Of a stretch of DNA of 64,000 nt, positions 9,212 to 17,944 are shown one piece after another. A model generated the notes under the pieces. It was not told the DNA's origin, made no database searches, and saw nothing but the letters and a program-made list of their open reading frames with translations. The translations under genes and the position numbers were made by a program. How positions within the stretch are numbered: position 1 is the stretch's first letter; each line of letters starts with the position of its first letter. Source of the DNA: Nitrosopumilus sp. (GTDB taxonomy: Archaea > Thermoproteota > Nitrososphaeria > Nitrososphaerales > Nitrosopumilaceae); contig NZ_JAILWM010000001.1 in assembly GCF_025698945.1 (NCBI RefSeq), positions 62,001 to 126,000 of the forward strand, given 5' to 3'.

Positions 9212-9510
9212 AACTCTACACTGTAAAGTTACTAACAATTACCTGTGAAATTTTAGCACAAAAAAACATTATTGATATTTTAAAAAAACACAACATAACT
9301 GGATATACAACATATGAGGTTGATGGAAATGGTTCACGTGGATTAAGAGGTCAGGGTTTAAAAAATGAAAAAAATGTCAAAGTAGAAGTTATCATGAGAG
9401 AAGAAAAACTATCTGATGTGGTTGAGGAGATTTCTAGAACATTATTTGCAAATTTTGCAATAGTGCTTTATGTTAGTGATGTAGGTGTAGTAAGAATTGA
9501 AAAGTTCTAA
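9208..9510 (+). CDS. sbtB: SbtB-like PII-family regulator
   Basis: This 100-aa PII-like protein has a ferredoxin-like fold. It shows the SbtB-type T-loop region GYTTYEVDGNGSRGLRGQG (about 32-50) and a C-terminal FAIVLYVSDVGVVRI strand. The ATG overlaps the sbtA stop, as in cyanobacterial sbtAB pairs. In those, SbtB binds adenyl nucleotides (including cAMP) and gates SbtA. The canonical PII uridylylation tyrosine context is absent, as expected for SbtB, and the C-terminal Cys-containing R-loop of many cyanobacterial SbtB proteins is also missing. Confidence 0.85.
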   Translation: MKLYTVKLLTITCEILAQKNIIDILKKHNITGYTTYEVDGNGSRGLRGQGLKNEKNVKVEVIMREEKLSDVVEEISRTLFANFAIVLYVSDVGVVRIEKF

Positions 9511-9806
9511 CAACAAGTGTCTTCTGAGCATAAAACAGGAATTTTTTTACTTGCCTTTGTAACATTTGAGATTAAATCTGATAACTGATTACTTGATATT
9601 GCATACATTGCTTTTTTACCTTCATCTCTTGATTTGACAATACCGCATTTTTTCAATGTCTTTAGATGGTGTGACACTAGGGGTTGATCTTTTTTTAATT
9701 TTTCAACAAAATCATTTACGCAAAGCTCCTTGTCTTTTTGTAATAATTCTAAAATCTCAAATCTTGTTTCGTCACATATGCATTTTAGAAGACTGATTCC
9801 ATTCAT
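9507..9806 (-). CDS. arsR: ArsR-family metalloregulator
   Basis: This 99-aa winged-helix repressor has its helix-turn-helix at about 28-60 (LCVNDFVEKL...LVSHHLKTLKKCGIV). The classical ELCVCDL arsenic-sensing motif is reduced to ELCVND, with only C29. Other cysteines lie at C9, C11, C54 and a C-terminal C93/C98/C99 cluster, so the metalloid site is probably arranged differently. It is divergent from arsC across a 40-bp gap holding a 10-bp imperfect palindrome. Its 3' end overlaps sbtB by four bases in convergent orientation. Arsenite sensing is inferred from context. Confidence 0.9.
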   Translation of the reverse strand: MNGISLLKCICDETRFEILELLQKDKELCVNDFVEKLKKDQPLVSHHLKTLKKCGIVKSRDEGKKAMYAISSNQLSDLISNVTKASKKIPVLCSEDTCC

Positions 9807-9834
9807 ATCAATTTAAATTTATATAAACTGATAT
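9805..9834. promoter_or_regulatory. Candidate ArsR operator with divergent TATA boxes
   Basis: ATATCAATTT (9805-9814) and AAACTGATAT (9825-9834) form a 10-bp inverted repeat with one mismatch around a 10-bp AT spacer. TTTATATAAA (9817-9826) sits about 25 bp before the arsC ATG, and ATAAATAT on the minus strand (9831-9838) about 28 bp before the arsR ATG. An ArsR dimer here would block both promoters. Confidence 0.6.
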
Positions 9835-9846
9835 TTATGTGATAGT

Positions 9847-10251
9847 ATGGTTGAGCCTAAAAAATTACTTTTTGTATGCGTAGAGAATGCAGGCCGAAGT
9901 CAGATGGCCGAAGCATTCCTTAGAAAATATGCTCCTGATCTTCAGGTAGTTAGTGCAGGAACTAAACCCAATGTTGAGCTTAACCCAATTGTTGTAGATG
10001 TAATGAGTGAAATTGGAATTGATATGACAAATCAAAAACCAAAAGAATTAACCTCTCAAATGATAGAAGAATCAATTACCGTTAACATGGGGTGTATGGA
10101 TAAGGAATCATGTCCTGCATTATTTGTAAAGGATGTGATTGATTGGAACATTCCAGATCCTAAAGGCAAAGACATTGCACAAGTTAGAGAAATTCGAGAT
10201 AAAATAAAATCTCAAGTCATTGAACTCTTAGATTCTATTCAGGACAAATAG
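9847..10251 (+). CDS. arsC: Thioredoxin-type arsenate reductase ArsC
   Basis: This 134-aa enzyme has the low-molecular-weight tyrosine-phosphatase fold. The P-loop CVENAGR (C11-x5-R17) is followed by SQMAEAF. The pair C83 and C89 matches the spacing of the redox cysteines of Staphylococcus-type ArsC, and D104 in DPKG is the likely general acid. It reduces arsenate to arsenite with thioredoxin. The ATG lies about 25 bp after the TATA box inside the arsR operator, so it is probably leaderless and repressed by ArsR. The next gene is a MIP channel two bases downstream. Confidence 0.92.
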   Translation: MVEPKKLLFVCVENAGRSQMAEAFLRKYAPDLQVVSAGTKPNVELNPIVVDVMSEIGIDMTNQKPKELTSQMIEESITVNMGCMDKESCPALFVKDVIDWNIPDPKGKDIAQVREIRDKIKSQVIELLDSIQDK

Positions 10252-10253
10252 TA

Positions 10254-10937
10254 ATGACATATTCAAATTTACAAATTTTTACTGTAGAGTTGATTGGAAC
10301 ATTTATTCTTGTAATATTTGCAACTGGCTCAATTGTATATGATGCAGAAGTCTTTGATGGTAAATTGGGAATCCCTTTTGCTGCTCTTGCACCATTTATT
10401 GCATTATTAATCGGAGTGTATTCTTTTGGAAAAATTTCTATGGCTCATTTTAATCCTGCAGTTACTATTGGTTATTACATTACAGGACATATCTCAAAAA
10501 TTCAGATAGTATATTATTTTGCAGCTGAAATTATTGGAGCGATATTGGGTTCTTTGTTTGTTTTATTGTTTATTGGTGATAAAGCAAATCTTGGAGCAAA
10601 TGCTCCTAACTATGATCATTCTATATTTTTAATATTTCCTGTTGAAGTATTGGCATCTGCCATGCTAATGGGTGTGATTTTTTATGTAGTTTATACAAAA
10701 GGATTGAAAGGATTTAGCGGTGTAGCGATTGGTGGAATTGTTGGATTGGATATTTTATTTTTAGCTTTTATTTCTGGAGCATCAATGAATCCTGCAAGAG
10801 CATTAGCTCCTGCGTTATTGTCTGGCTCTTTAGGTGATTTGTGGCTATATTGGAGTGCTCCATTTGTTGGAACTATAATTGTGGCATTTCTCTTTCGAAA
10901 CAAATTCCAAGCCCAGCGAGCCTCAAATTACGAATAA
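10254..10937 (+). CDS. MIP-family channel (aquaglyceroporin), probable arsenite exit
   Basis: This 227-aa protein has six membrane helices and two half-helix NPA motifs: HFNPAV (N67) and SMNPAR (N179), with selectivity-filter Arg182. It starts two bases after arsC, so it is cotranscribed with it. No ArsB, Acr3 or ArsA gene is nearby. MIP channels in ars operons (for example AqpS of Sinorhizobium) let arsenite leave down its gradient, so an arsenite channel is the best reading. Plain water or glycerol transport cannot be excluded from sequence. Confidence 0.9.
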   Translation: MTYSNLQIFTVELIGTFILVIFATGSIVYDAEVFDGKLGIPFAALAPFIALLIGVYSFGKISMAHFNPAVTIGYYITGHISKIQIVYYFAAEIIGAILGSLFVLLFIGDKANLGANAPNYDHSIFLIFPVEVLASAMLMGVIFYVVYTKGLKGFSGVAIGGIVGLDILFLAFISGASMNPARALAPALLSGSLGDLWLYWSAPFVGTIIVAFLFRNKFQAQRASNYE

Positions 10938-10959
10938 TAATGACTAATATTCAGAGTTG

Positions 10960-12240
10960 ATGTTGTCTAATTCCAAAAAATTATTCAATATTGCCAAAAA
11001 AGTAATTCCTTCAGGAGTTAATAGTCCTGTTAGATATTTTGAGCCATATCCATTTTTTACGAAAAAAGCAAATGGTGCATACATTTGGGATGAGGACAAT
11101 AATAGATACATTGATTTTTGCAATGGTTATGGTGCCTTACTGTTAGGACATAGACGAAAAGAGATTCTTGCTTCTGTAAAAAATCAACTCAATAAAGGAA
11201 CTCTTTACTGTACTCCAACTGAAGCTGAAATTGAATTATCAAAACTAATCATTGGAAATTTTCCATCAATTGACAAAGTCCGACTAGTAAACACTGGTGG
11301 AGAAGCTACAATGACTGCAATTAGATTAGCGCGTGGTTTTACAAAAAAGAAAAAGATCATAAAGTTTGAAGGATGCTATCATGGCGCACATGATTCTGTA
11401 TTAGTTAAAGCAGGATCTGGCTCAGCTCATAATGGAATTTCAGTATCTGATGGTGGATTAGATGAAGTATCAAAAAATACCCTTGTTGCACAGTATAACA
11501 ATATAGAAGATTTTCAAAAAATAATTCGTAAAAATAAAGATATTGCTGGAGTTATTGTAGAGCCAATCTTAGCTAACATGGGATTGATTTTACCAGAAAA
11601 GAATTTTCTCTCTGATTTGAGAAAAATTACAAAAGAAAACGATATTCCATTAATTTTTGATGAGGTAGTTACAGGATTTCGTGTGGCCCCTGGTGGCGCC
11701 CAAGAACATTTTGGAATCAAACCTGATATTACTACAATGGCAAAAGCACTAAGCAATGGTTTTACAATATCTGCCGTTGGAGGGAGGAAAGAAATAATGG
11801 ATTTGCTATCTCCTGCAGGTAAAGTCTATCAGGCCAGTACCTTTGCAGGAAATCCTATATCTGTTAGTGCTGCAATTAGTTCGATTAAGACAATTAACAA
11901 AATCAAAAATAAACTATATTCAAAACTAGAGCGATTCAATTTGTTACTTAGCACATCCATTGATGATATGGCAACAGACATGGGAATTGCTCACCAAATC
12001 AATTTTACTGCATCTATGTTTCAGATCTTCTTTACTAGCAAACCTGTAGTTGATTTTAAAACCTCAAAAAATGCAGATGCAAAAAAGTTTCAAAAAATGT
12101 TCAAGACATTACTAAAACATGGTATATTCATTGCACCATCACAATTTGAAGTGGTTTTTCTCTCTGATGCTCACACTGAAAATGATTTAAACAAAACACT
12201 TGATGCATATCATACTGCATTCAAATCGGTGAAAAATTGA
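10960..12240 (+). CDS. hemL: Glutamate-1-semialdehyde 2,1-aminomutase HemL
   Basis: This PLP enzyme converts glutamate-1-semialdehyde to 5-aminolevulinate, step two of C5 tetrapyrrole synthesis. It has 426 aa. Key parts are the PLP phosphate-binding NTGGEATM (about 111-118), FDEVVTGFR and the Schiff-base lysine K262 in TTMAKALSNG. I place the start at ATG 10960; a TTG directly upstream (10957) would add one residue. It heads hemL-hemC-SUMT-hemD and overlaps hemC by four bases. Confidence 0.95.
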   Translation: MLSNSKKLFNIAKKVIPSGVNSPVRYFEPYPFFTKKANGAYIWDEDNNRYIDFCNGYGALLLGHRRKEILASVKNQLNKGTLYCTPTEAEIELSKLIIGNFPSIDKVRLVNTGGEATMTAIRLARGFTKKKKIIKFEGCYHGAHDSVLVKAGSGSAHNGISVSDGGLDEVSKNTLVAQYNNIEDFQKIIRKNKDIAGVIVEPILANMGLILPEKNFLSDLRKITKENDIPLIFDEVVTGFRVAPGGAQEHFGIKPDITTMAKALSNGFTISAVGGRKEIMDLLSPAGKVYQASTFAGNPISVSAAISSIKTINKIKNKLYSKLERFNLLLSTSIDDMATDMGIAHQINFTASMFQIFFTSKPVVDFKTSKNADAKKFQKMFKTLLKHGIFIAPSQFEVVFLSDAHTENDLNKTLDAYHTAFKSVKN

Positions 12241-13172
12241 AGTATGTAGTAGGTGCACGTGGTAGCCAATTATCAGTTGCACAAACAAACTGGGTAATTT
12301 CGGAATTAAAAAAAGCAAATCCTGATTCTGAATTTGAAATTAAAACCATCACAACAAAGGGTGATACTGATGCACGACCACTCTTTACAATTGATCAAAA
12401 AGGAATCTTTGAAAAAGAGGTTGATAAAGCCGTATCTCAAAATGAAATTGATTTTGCAGTTCATAGTCTCAAAGATGTTCCATCACAAATAGATGAAAGA
12501 TTAACTTTGGCATGCATTCCAAAACGAGAAGTAGTCAATGATGTTTTTATCTCAACAGATAATTCAACTCTTGATACTATCAAATCTGGATCTGTTATAG
12601 GAACTAGTTCACTTAGACGTGCTGTACAAATTTCTAGAATTAGATCTGATGTTAAAGTAAAACCAATTCGTGGAAATATTGAGACCCGGATTAGAAAAGT
12701 TAATGGTGAAAATTATGATGCAGTTGTTCTTGCACAGGCTGGAATATCTAGATTGGGACTGGATGTAAAATACTCTCAACTGCCCATTGATGATTTTTCT
12801 CCCTCTCCAGGACAAGGGGCAATAGCTATTGTTGCACGTATTGATGATTCTCAAACCATTTCCATGCTAAAATTAATTGAAGATTCTAATTCAAGATTTG
12901 AGATAGAGGCAGAACGTGCTTTATCTGACTTTGTTGATTCTGGTTGTAGGTTTCCTGTAGGTGCATATGCAAAATCAAATGGATCCGAGATTACACTTGA
13001 TGTGAAAGCATTCTCAGTTGATGGGAAAAAATCATTGCATGTGAAAAAATCTGGTGATAAAACAAATCCTGAATTTATTGGAAAGAGTGCAGGAGAAGAA
13101 CTTCGTGAACAGGGAATAAATGATCTTGCATTAAATTGGAGAGAAAAAGTAGAGGAGTGGAATAATTTATGA
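12237..13172 (+). CDS. hemC: Porphobilinogen deaminase HemC
   Basis: This enzyme joins four porphobilinogens into hydroxymethylbilane. It has 311 aa and shows ARGSQLSVAQT at the N terminus, HSLKDVP (76-82), the catalytic Asp region, SLRRAVQ and the dipyrromethane-cofactor cysteine C237 in DSGCRFPVGAYA. The start is TTG inside the hemL stop (TTGA), and the end overlaps the methyltransferase gene (ATGA), consistent with a single coupled operon. Confidence 0.95.
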   Translation: MKYVVGARGSQLSVAQTNWVISELKKANPDSEFEIKTITTKGDTDARPLFTIDQKGIFEKEVDKAVSQNEIDFAVHSLKDVPSQIDERLTLACIPKREVVNDVFISTDNSTLDTIKSGSVIGTSSLRRAVQISRIRSDVKVKPIRGNIETRIRKVNGENYDAVVLAQAGISRLGLDVKYSQLPIDDFSPSPGQGAIAIVARIDDSQTISMLKLIEDSNSRFEIEAERALSDFVDSGCRFPVGAYAKSNGSEITLDVKAFSVDGKKSLHVKKSGDKTNPEFIGKSAGEELREQGINDLALNWREKVEEWNNL

Positions 13173-13909
13173 CTGGAAAAGTGTATCTTGTTGGAGCAGG
13201 ACCTGGAGACAGTAAACTAATTACTTTGCGAGCAGTAGAATTACTCCAAAAGGCAGATGTTGTCTTGTATGACAGATTGGTAAGCAAAAAAATTATTTCA
13301 ATGATTCCAAAGTCTGCAGAAAAAATCTATGTGGGAAGAGCAGTAGGTGATGATACTACTCATCAAAACTCTACAAATGATTTGATGGTAAAATATGCAA
13401 AATCTAGAAAAAATATTGTTAGACTAAAGGGTGGTGACCCAATTATCTTTGGACGTGGTGGTGAAGAGGCAGAATTTCTTAAAGAAAACAAAGTAAAGTA
13501 TGAAATTGTTCCTGGAATTACTTCTGGAATTGGTTCTGCAACTTATGCAGGAATTCCTCTTACTCATAGAAAATTTGCATCTTCGGTAGTATTTGTAACT
13601 GGACATGAGGATCCTGAAAAGAAAACCGAAGTTGTAAAATGGAAAAGACTAGCAAAATCAGTTGATACCATAGTAATCATGATGGGGCTATCTCGAATTG
13701 ATATTATTTGCAAGCAACTTATTGCTGGGGGTATGGATAAAAATACGCCTGTGGCTGTGATTCAGAATGGTACTACCCCTAAACAAAAAATGATCAAAGG
13801 AACTGTTTCTAATATTGCAAAAAAGATCAAAGAAAATAAAATCACCCCTCCTACAAACATCATAATTGGTAAAGTAGTTGATTTATCTGATATAATAGGA
13901 TGGAAATAG
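13169..13909 (+). CDS. cobA: Uroporphyrinogen-III C-methyltransferase (SUMT)
   Basis: This SAM enzyme methylates uroporphyrinogen III at C2 and C7 to give precorrin-2, the branch point to siroheme and cobalamin. It has 246 aa with motif VYLVGAGPGDSKLITLRA (about 5-22), LYDRLVS, LKGGDPIIFGRGGEE (about 88-102) and the PGITSG loop. It is the stand-alone form rather than a CysG fusion. Its position between hemC and hemD fits an organism whose tetrapyrrole flux passes through siroheme, and it extends ten bases past the hemD start. Confidence 0.94.
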   Translation: MTGKVYLVGAGPGDSKLITLRAVELLQKADVVLYDRLVSKKIISMIPKSAEKIYVGRAVGDDTTHQNSTNDLMVKYAKSRKNIVRLKGGDPIIFGRGGEEAEFLKENKVKYEIVPGITSGIGSATYAGIPLTHRKFASSVVFVTGHEDPEKKTEVVKWKRLAKSVDTIVIMMGLSRIDIICKQLIAGGMDKNTPVAVIQNGTTPKQKMIKGTVSNIAKKIKENKITPPTNIIIGKVVDLSDIIGWK

Positions 13910-14709
13910 AAATGCTGGATGGAAAGATAATCGCAATTACTCGCTCAGAAGATGATGCCTCAGAGTTCATAGAACTTGCAAACCAAAACAATGCAACCCC
14001 AATTGCATTGCCAACAATTGAGCTAGTTAGTAAGGGTGAAAAAATTGTCGATGAATTTTTAGAAGCAATTCAAAACTATGATCCTGACTATTCTGTTTTT
14101 ATGAGCTCAAAGGCAGTCAAACTATTATTTGATACTGCACGAAAAGTCGGAAAACTGGAGAAACTACAATTGGCAGTTGCAAACACAAATGTGATGTCAG
14201 TTGGTCCAAAGACTACAGTTGCCTTAGAGCAAGAGGGTATCAAAGTAAATCATCAACCAACGACTTTTTCATCAGTAGGAGTTGGTGAGGAATTCACACA
14301 GCTCAATGTAGTTGGAAAAAAAGTAATTGTTCCACGTAGTGGTGCATCAACTCCATTTCTTAAGGAATTACTTGACAAGATTGGAATTGATGTTATGGAA
14401 ATTCATCTTTATGATGTTTGCTCCTTTAGAGACACAACTCAATGGAATGGATTCAGAGAATTATTCTCACAAAACAAAATAGATGGTGTGATATTTACTA
14501 GTGCATCATCAGTTAGAGGCTTTTTTGATATAATGTCAAAAGACTATGATGAGAATTCCTTACTTGAGCATCTAGCAAAATTATCTGTAGTGTCTATTGG
14601 ACCATTTACCTCAGATGAGCTAAAAAAATTCAAAGTCAAAAATACTGTTGCAGAGGTCCATACTGTTGCAGGGGCATTTGATGCGATAAAAAATACATTG
14701 ACTGCTTGA
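13900..14709 (+). CDS. hemD: Uroporphyrinogen-III synthase HemD
   Basis: This enzyme closes hydroxymethylbilane with ring-D inversion to uroporphyrinogen III. It is 269 aa, bi-lobed, with the family's low conservation. Recognisable parts are FMSSKAVKLLFDTA (about 66-79), VGPKTTVALEQEG, VPRSGASTPFLKELL and FTSASSVRGFFDI. The ATG at 13900 overlaps SUMT; a second ATG at 13912 is an alternative start. It is the last gene of the operon; sufB begins after a promoter region. Confidence 0.9.
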   Translation: MEIEMLDGKIIAITRSEDDASEFIELANQNNATPIALPTIELVSKGEKIVDEFLEAIQNYDPDYSVFMSSKAVKLLFDTARKVGKLEKLQLAVANTNVMSVGPKTTVALEQEGIKVNHQPTTFSSVGVGEEFTQLNVVGKKVIVPRSGASTPFLKELLDKIGIDVMEIHLYDVCSFRDTTQWNGFRELFSQNKIDGVIFTSASSVRGFFDIMSKDYDENSLLEHLAKLSVVSIGPFTSDELKKFKVKNTVAEVHTVAGAFDAIKNTLTA

Positions 14710-14712
14710 TCT

Positions 14713-14730
14713 ATTCTAAACGCATAGAAT
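14713..14730. repeat. Inverted repeat ATTCTA-N6-TAGAAT upstream of sufB
   Basis: ATTCTA (14713-14718) and TAGAAT (14725-14730) form a perfect 6-bp dyad with a 6-nt spacer, about 40 bp upstream of the sufB TATA box. The same arms and spacing occur at 93-110. It may be an operator or, since it follows hemD closely, a 3' hairpin. Confidence 0.35.
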
Positions 14731-14771
14731 TTAGCTCAACCTATTTAGCTGTGCCTATTTTTCCTCATGTA

Positions 14772-14779
14772 TTTATAAT
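14772..14779 (+). promoter_or_regulatory. TATA box of the suf operon
   Basis: TTTATAAT is centred about 25 bp before the ATG at 14800. The usual archaeal TATA-to-start distance places transcription initiation at that ATG and favours it over the in-frame ATG at 14791. Confidence 0.5.
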
Positions 14780-14799
14780 ATAACGGGGTTATGACGAGC

Positions 14800-16200
14800 A
14801 TGGCCACAGAAAATCTTGACATGGATTATTCAAAATATGATTTTAAAGACTCTACAGAGTTGTATGTCCACCTTAGTAAGAAAGGACTCTCAAAAGAGAC
14901 AGTAATTAGCATCAGTAAAATGAAAGATGAGCCACAATGGATGCTTGATTTTAGGTTAAGATCATTTGAGATCTTTATGAAAAAACCAATGCCAACTTGG
15001 GGTGGAGATCTTAGTACTATTGATTTTCAAAATATTTACTATTATGCAAAAGCATCTGATAAAGTAGAGAAGAGCTGGGATGATGTTCCAGATAACGTCA
15101 AAAAAACATTTGACAAACTTGGAATCCCAGAAGCAGAAAAGAAATTCTTAGCAGGTGTTGGTGCACAATACGAATCTGAAGTTGTATATCACAGTCTACG
15201 AGAAGACTTGGCAAAACAAGGAGTTCTCTTTTTAGATACTGATGCAGCTCTCAAAGAACATCCTGAAATTTTCAAAAAATATTTCGGTAAAATTATTCCT
15301 CCCGAGGATAACAAATTTGCAGCACTAAACAGCGCAGTTTGGAGTGGTGGCTCATTTATCTACATCCCACCAGGTGTCAAAGTCGACATGCCTCTACAAG
15401 CATACTTTAGAATTAACGCTGAAAACATTGGACAATTTGAAAGAACTCTAATCATTGCAGATGAAGGTTCTGAAGTTCATTACATTGAAGGATGCACAGC
15501 TCCTGTTTATTCTTCTGAATCATTGCATTCAGCAGTTGTTGAGCTTGTTGCACACAAAGATGCAAAATTACGTTACACCACAATTCAGAATTGGAGTAGC
15601 GATGTCTATAATCTAGTTACAAAACGTGCTTATGCATATGAAGGTGCAACCGTTGAATGGATTGATGGAAACATTGGAAGTAAACTTACAATGAAATATC
15701 CTGGAATCTATTTGATGGGCGAGAGAGCATATGGTGAAACACTATCTATTGCCTTTGCAGGCAAAGGTCAACATCAAGATACAGGCGCAAAAATGGTTCA
15801 TCTTGCACCAAATACAACATCCAAGATTACATCAAAATCTGTCAGCAGATTAGATGGACGTTCAACTTACAGAGGATTACTCAATGTTGCAAAAGGTGCT
15901 ACAAATGTCAAAGCCACTGTAAGATGTGATGCATTGCTATTAGATGATACATCAAAAACTGATACTTATCCATACATGGAAATCAACCAAGAGGATGCAA
16001 CTATTACTCACGAAGCAACAGTTGGAAAAATTGGAGATGAACAAATCTTCTATTTGATGACAAGAGGCTTTACTGAAGAAGAAGCATTATCGTTAATCGT
16101 TAATGGCTTTATGGAACCTTTCACCAAAGAACTACCAATGGAATATGCAGTTGAACTAAACAGACTCATCAAACTAGAAATGGATGACTCTGTGGGATAG
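14800..16200 (+). CDS. sufB: Fe-S cluster scaffold subunit SufB
   Basis: SufB is the scaffold of the SufBCD complex that assembles Fe-S clusters. It is about 466 aa with the beta-helix core and typical segments: [52 protein letters not shown] and the C-terminal [12 protein letters not shown] favour the ATG at 14800, which fits a leaderless start from the TATA box at 14772; an ATG at 14791 would add three residues. It leads sufB-sufD-Rieske-sufS-sufU. Its ATPase SufC is encoded elsewhere (32891-33661, minus strand). Confidence 0.95.
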   Translation: MATENLDMDYSKYDFKDSTELYVHLSKKGLSKETVISISKMKDEPQWMLDFRLRSFEIFMKKPMPTWGGDLSTIDFQNIYYYAKASDKVEKSWDDVPDNVKKTFDKLGIPEAEKKFLAGVGAQYESEVVYHSLREDLAKQGVLFLDTDAALKEHPEIFKKYFGKIIPPEDNKFAALNSAVWSGGSFIYIPPGVKVDMPLQAYFRINAENIGQFERTLIIADEGSEVHYIEGCTAPVYSSESLHSAVVELVAHKDAKLRYTTIQNWSSDVYNLVTKRAYAYEGATVEWIDGNIGSKLTMKYPGIYLMGERAYGETLSIAFAGKGQHQDTGAKMVHLAPNTTSKITSKSVSRLDGRSTYRGLLNVAKGATNVKATVRCDALLLDDTSKTDTYPYMEINQEDATITHEATVGKIGDEQIFYLMTRGFTEEEALSLIVNGFMEPFTKELPMEYAVELNRLIKLEMDDSVG

Positions 16201-16225
16201 TTCCCTCACTTCCTTTTGAATTATC

Positions 16226-17626
16226 ATGTCTCAAGAAACTTTATCAAAACTTAACTCAAGCCACATTGATGAGATTTCTTCATCCCGCAATGAACCTGAC
16301 TGGCTAAAAGATTATAGAAAAAATTCTCTCTCTATCTATTCTAGCCTCCCAATAGAAATGTCTCCTTTATACAACAAATACACTGATGCAAAAAAAATGG
16401 ATCCTGAAAAAGTATCTCTGTCAAACTCTACAACTGAAACAATACCAAGCTTTCTTGAAAAAAGATTGTCAGAATTACAAAATGAAATATGTGTTATTCA
16501 AATTGGAACTAACATTCACCGAATCAATCTTCCTGAAGATCTAAAATCAAAAGGACTTGTAATATCTTCAATATCTGATGCAATCAAAAACAATTCAGAA
16601 CTTGTTAAAAAAGCATTAGAAGCATCAAACTCTAAAGATGATAAATTTACAGCACTAAACAATGCAGCCTTTAATTCAGGCGTATTTATTCACATTCCAC
16701 GTAACCTGATGTTGGATAAAGCAATTCATTTTTTGACTTGCCTCTCTGAGGATGGTCACTCTACAATATCTAGAAATGTAATTTTTGCCGATGAGGGTAG
16801 CAAAGCAATAATTGTACAAGAGATGTATTCCCCAAAGATTGAAACACAACAAGCATATCTTGAATTACTAAACACAACTCTTGGAGCAAATGCCCAACTA
16901 GATGTTACAACTTTACAGATGATGGATCAAAACGCTGTAAACTTTTCAACTCGTAGAACCGATTTGGGACAAGATGCCAAAGTTAATTGGTACTCTGGTT
17001 TGTTTGGTTCAATGTTGTCTAGATACAGGATAGACTATTTCCTTAATGGTTCTGGCGCATCAACTAATGATTCAGAAGTAATATTTGGAAATAATGAACA
17101 ATCATTTGATATTCAAACCAATGTTAATCATGAAAGCCCATCTACTGAAGCTAGAGTAGTTGAGAAATCAATTTTGCGAAACAAATCAAAATCTCTTTTC
17201 AAGGGAATGATTAGGATTAAAGAACATGCTGCAAAATCTAACTCATTCTTGTCTGGTCGCTCTATTTTACTAGATAAAGATGCAAAATCTGACGCAATTC
17301 CAGGACTGGAAATCTTTACAAATGATGTAAAGGCAACTCACTCTGCATCAGTTGCCCAAATTGATGAAGAGCAAATATTCTATCTTAAAACTAGATGTCT
17401 AAGCCATGAGGAAGCAGAGAGAACCATTGTTGAAGGATTCTTAGAGCCACTGTCAAGAAAGATGTCATTTCAAGTTAGAGCATGGATTGCATATCTTATT
17501 GAATCTAAATGGGATAACAAAGAACTTACAATAAACACCGATGAAGAATTAGCAAAGTTTGTCGAAATTGAAGAGACAAGATATAACGAAGACTCTGAAA
17601 TTGAGCAGCACTACAAGTATAGGTGA
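16226..17626 (+). CDS. sufD: Fe-S cluster assembly protein SufD
   Basis: This SufB paralogue forms the SufBCD core and accepts SufC. It has 466 aa, with a divergent N-terminal half and a conserved C-terminal beta-helix (FNSGVFIHIPRNLMLDKAIH, HSASVAQIDEEQIFYLKTR, EGFLEPLSRKM). It starts 25 bp after sufB and overlaps the Rieske gene by four bases if that gene uses GTG. Confidence 0.93.
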   Translation: MSQETLSKLNSSHIDEISSSRNEPDWLKDYRKNSLSIYSSLPIEMSPLYNKYTDAKKMDPEKVSLSNSTTETIPSFLEKRLSELQNEICVIQIGTNIHRINLPEDLKSKGLVISSISDAIKNNSELVKKALEASNSKDDKFTALNNAAFNSGVFIHIPRNLMLDKAIHFLTCLSEDGHSTISRNVIFADEGSKAIIVQEMYSPKIETQQAYLELLNTTLGANAQLDVTTLQMMDQNAVNFSTRRTDLGQDAKVNWYSGLFGSMLSRYRIDYFLNGSGASTNDSEVIFGNNEQSFDIQTNVNHESPSTEARVVEKSILRNKSKSLFKGMIRIKEHAAKSNSFLSGRSILLDKDAKSDAIPGLEIFTNDVKATHSASVAQIDEEQIFYLKTRCLSHEEAERTIVEGFLEPLSRKMSFQVRAWIAYLIESKWDNKELTINTDEELAKFVEIEETRYNEDSEIEQHYKYR

Positions 17627-17940
17627 TTTTTTTGTCTGAATGGATAAAGGCTTGCAAATTAGACCAGGTAAAGGAAGGTCAGCTTTTTGGATTTACACAT
17701 GATGATAAGAAAATACTTTTGGCAAATCAAAAGGGAAAAATTCATGCAACTGATTTGATTTGCACACATGCTGATGCTGATTTATCTACTGGAATTCTTA
17801 GTGAAGAAGGTGTAAGATGTCCATTACATCTCTCTGTTTTCAACTTGGAGAATGGAGAGCCACAAAATCTTCCAGCTGAAGTTGCACTCAAAGTATACAA
17901 TGTTAAAATAGACGACAACGAAATTTATGTGGAGGTTTAA
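17623..17940 (+). CDS. Rieske-type [2Fe-2S] ferredoxin-like protein
   Basis: This 105-aa soluble Rieske protein has cluster ligands C47-x-H49 (CTHADADL) and C66-x2-H69 (CPLHLS), the spacing of the NirD/dioxygenase-ferredoxin type. It has no membrane helix, so it is probably a cytosolic electron carrier. The GTG at 17623 overlaps the sufD stop (GTGA); an in-frame TTG at 17632 is an alternative start. Its place in the suf operon suggests a redox partner for assembly or a local cluster recipient; the exact role is not known. Confidence 0.9.
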   Translation: MIFLSEWIKACKLDQVKEGQLFGFTHDDKKILLANQKGKIHATDLICTHADADLSTGILSEEGVRCPLHLSVFNLENGEPQNLPAEVALKVYNVKIDDNEIYVEV

Positions 17941-17944
17941 AGAT

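Noticed and set aside
8126-9510. Nitrogen-type GlnB/GlnK-AmtB pair
   Set aside because: The PII-like protein lacks the GlnB T-loop tyrosine context, and the transporter is SbtA-like rather than Amt-like.
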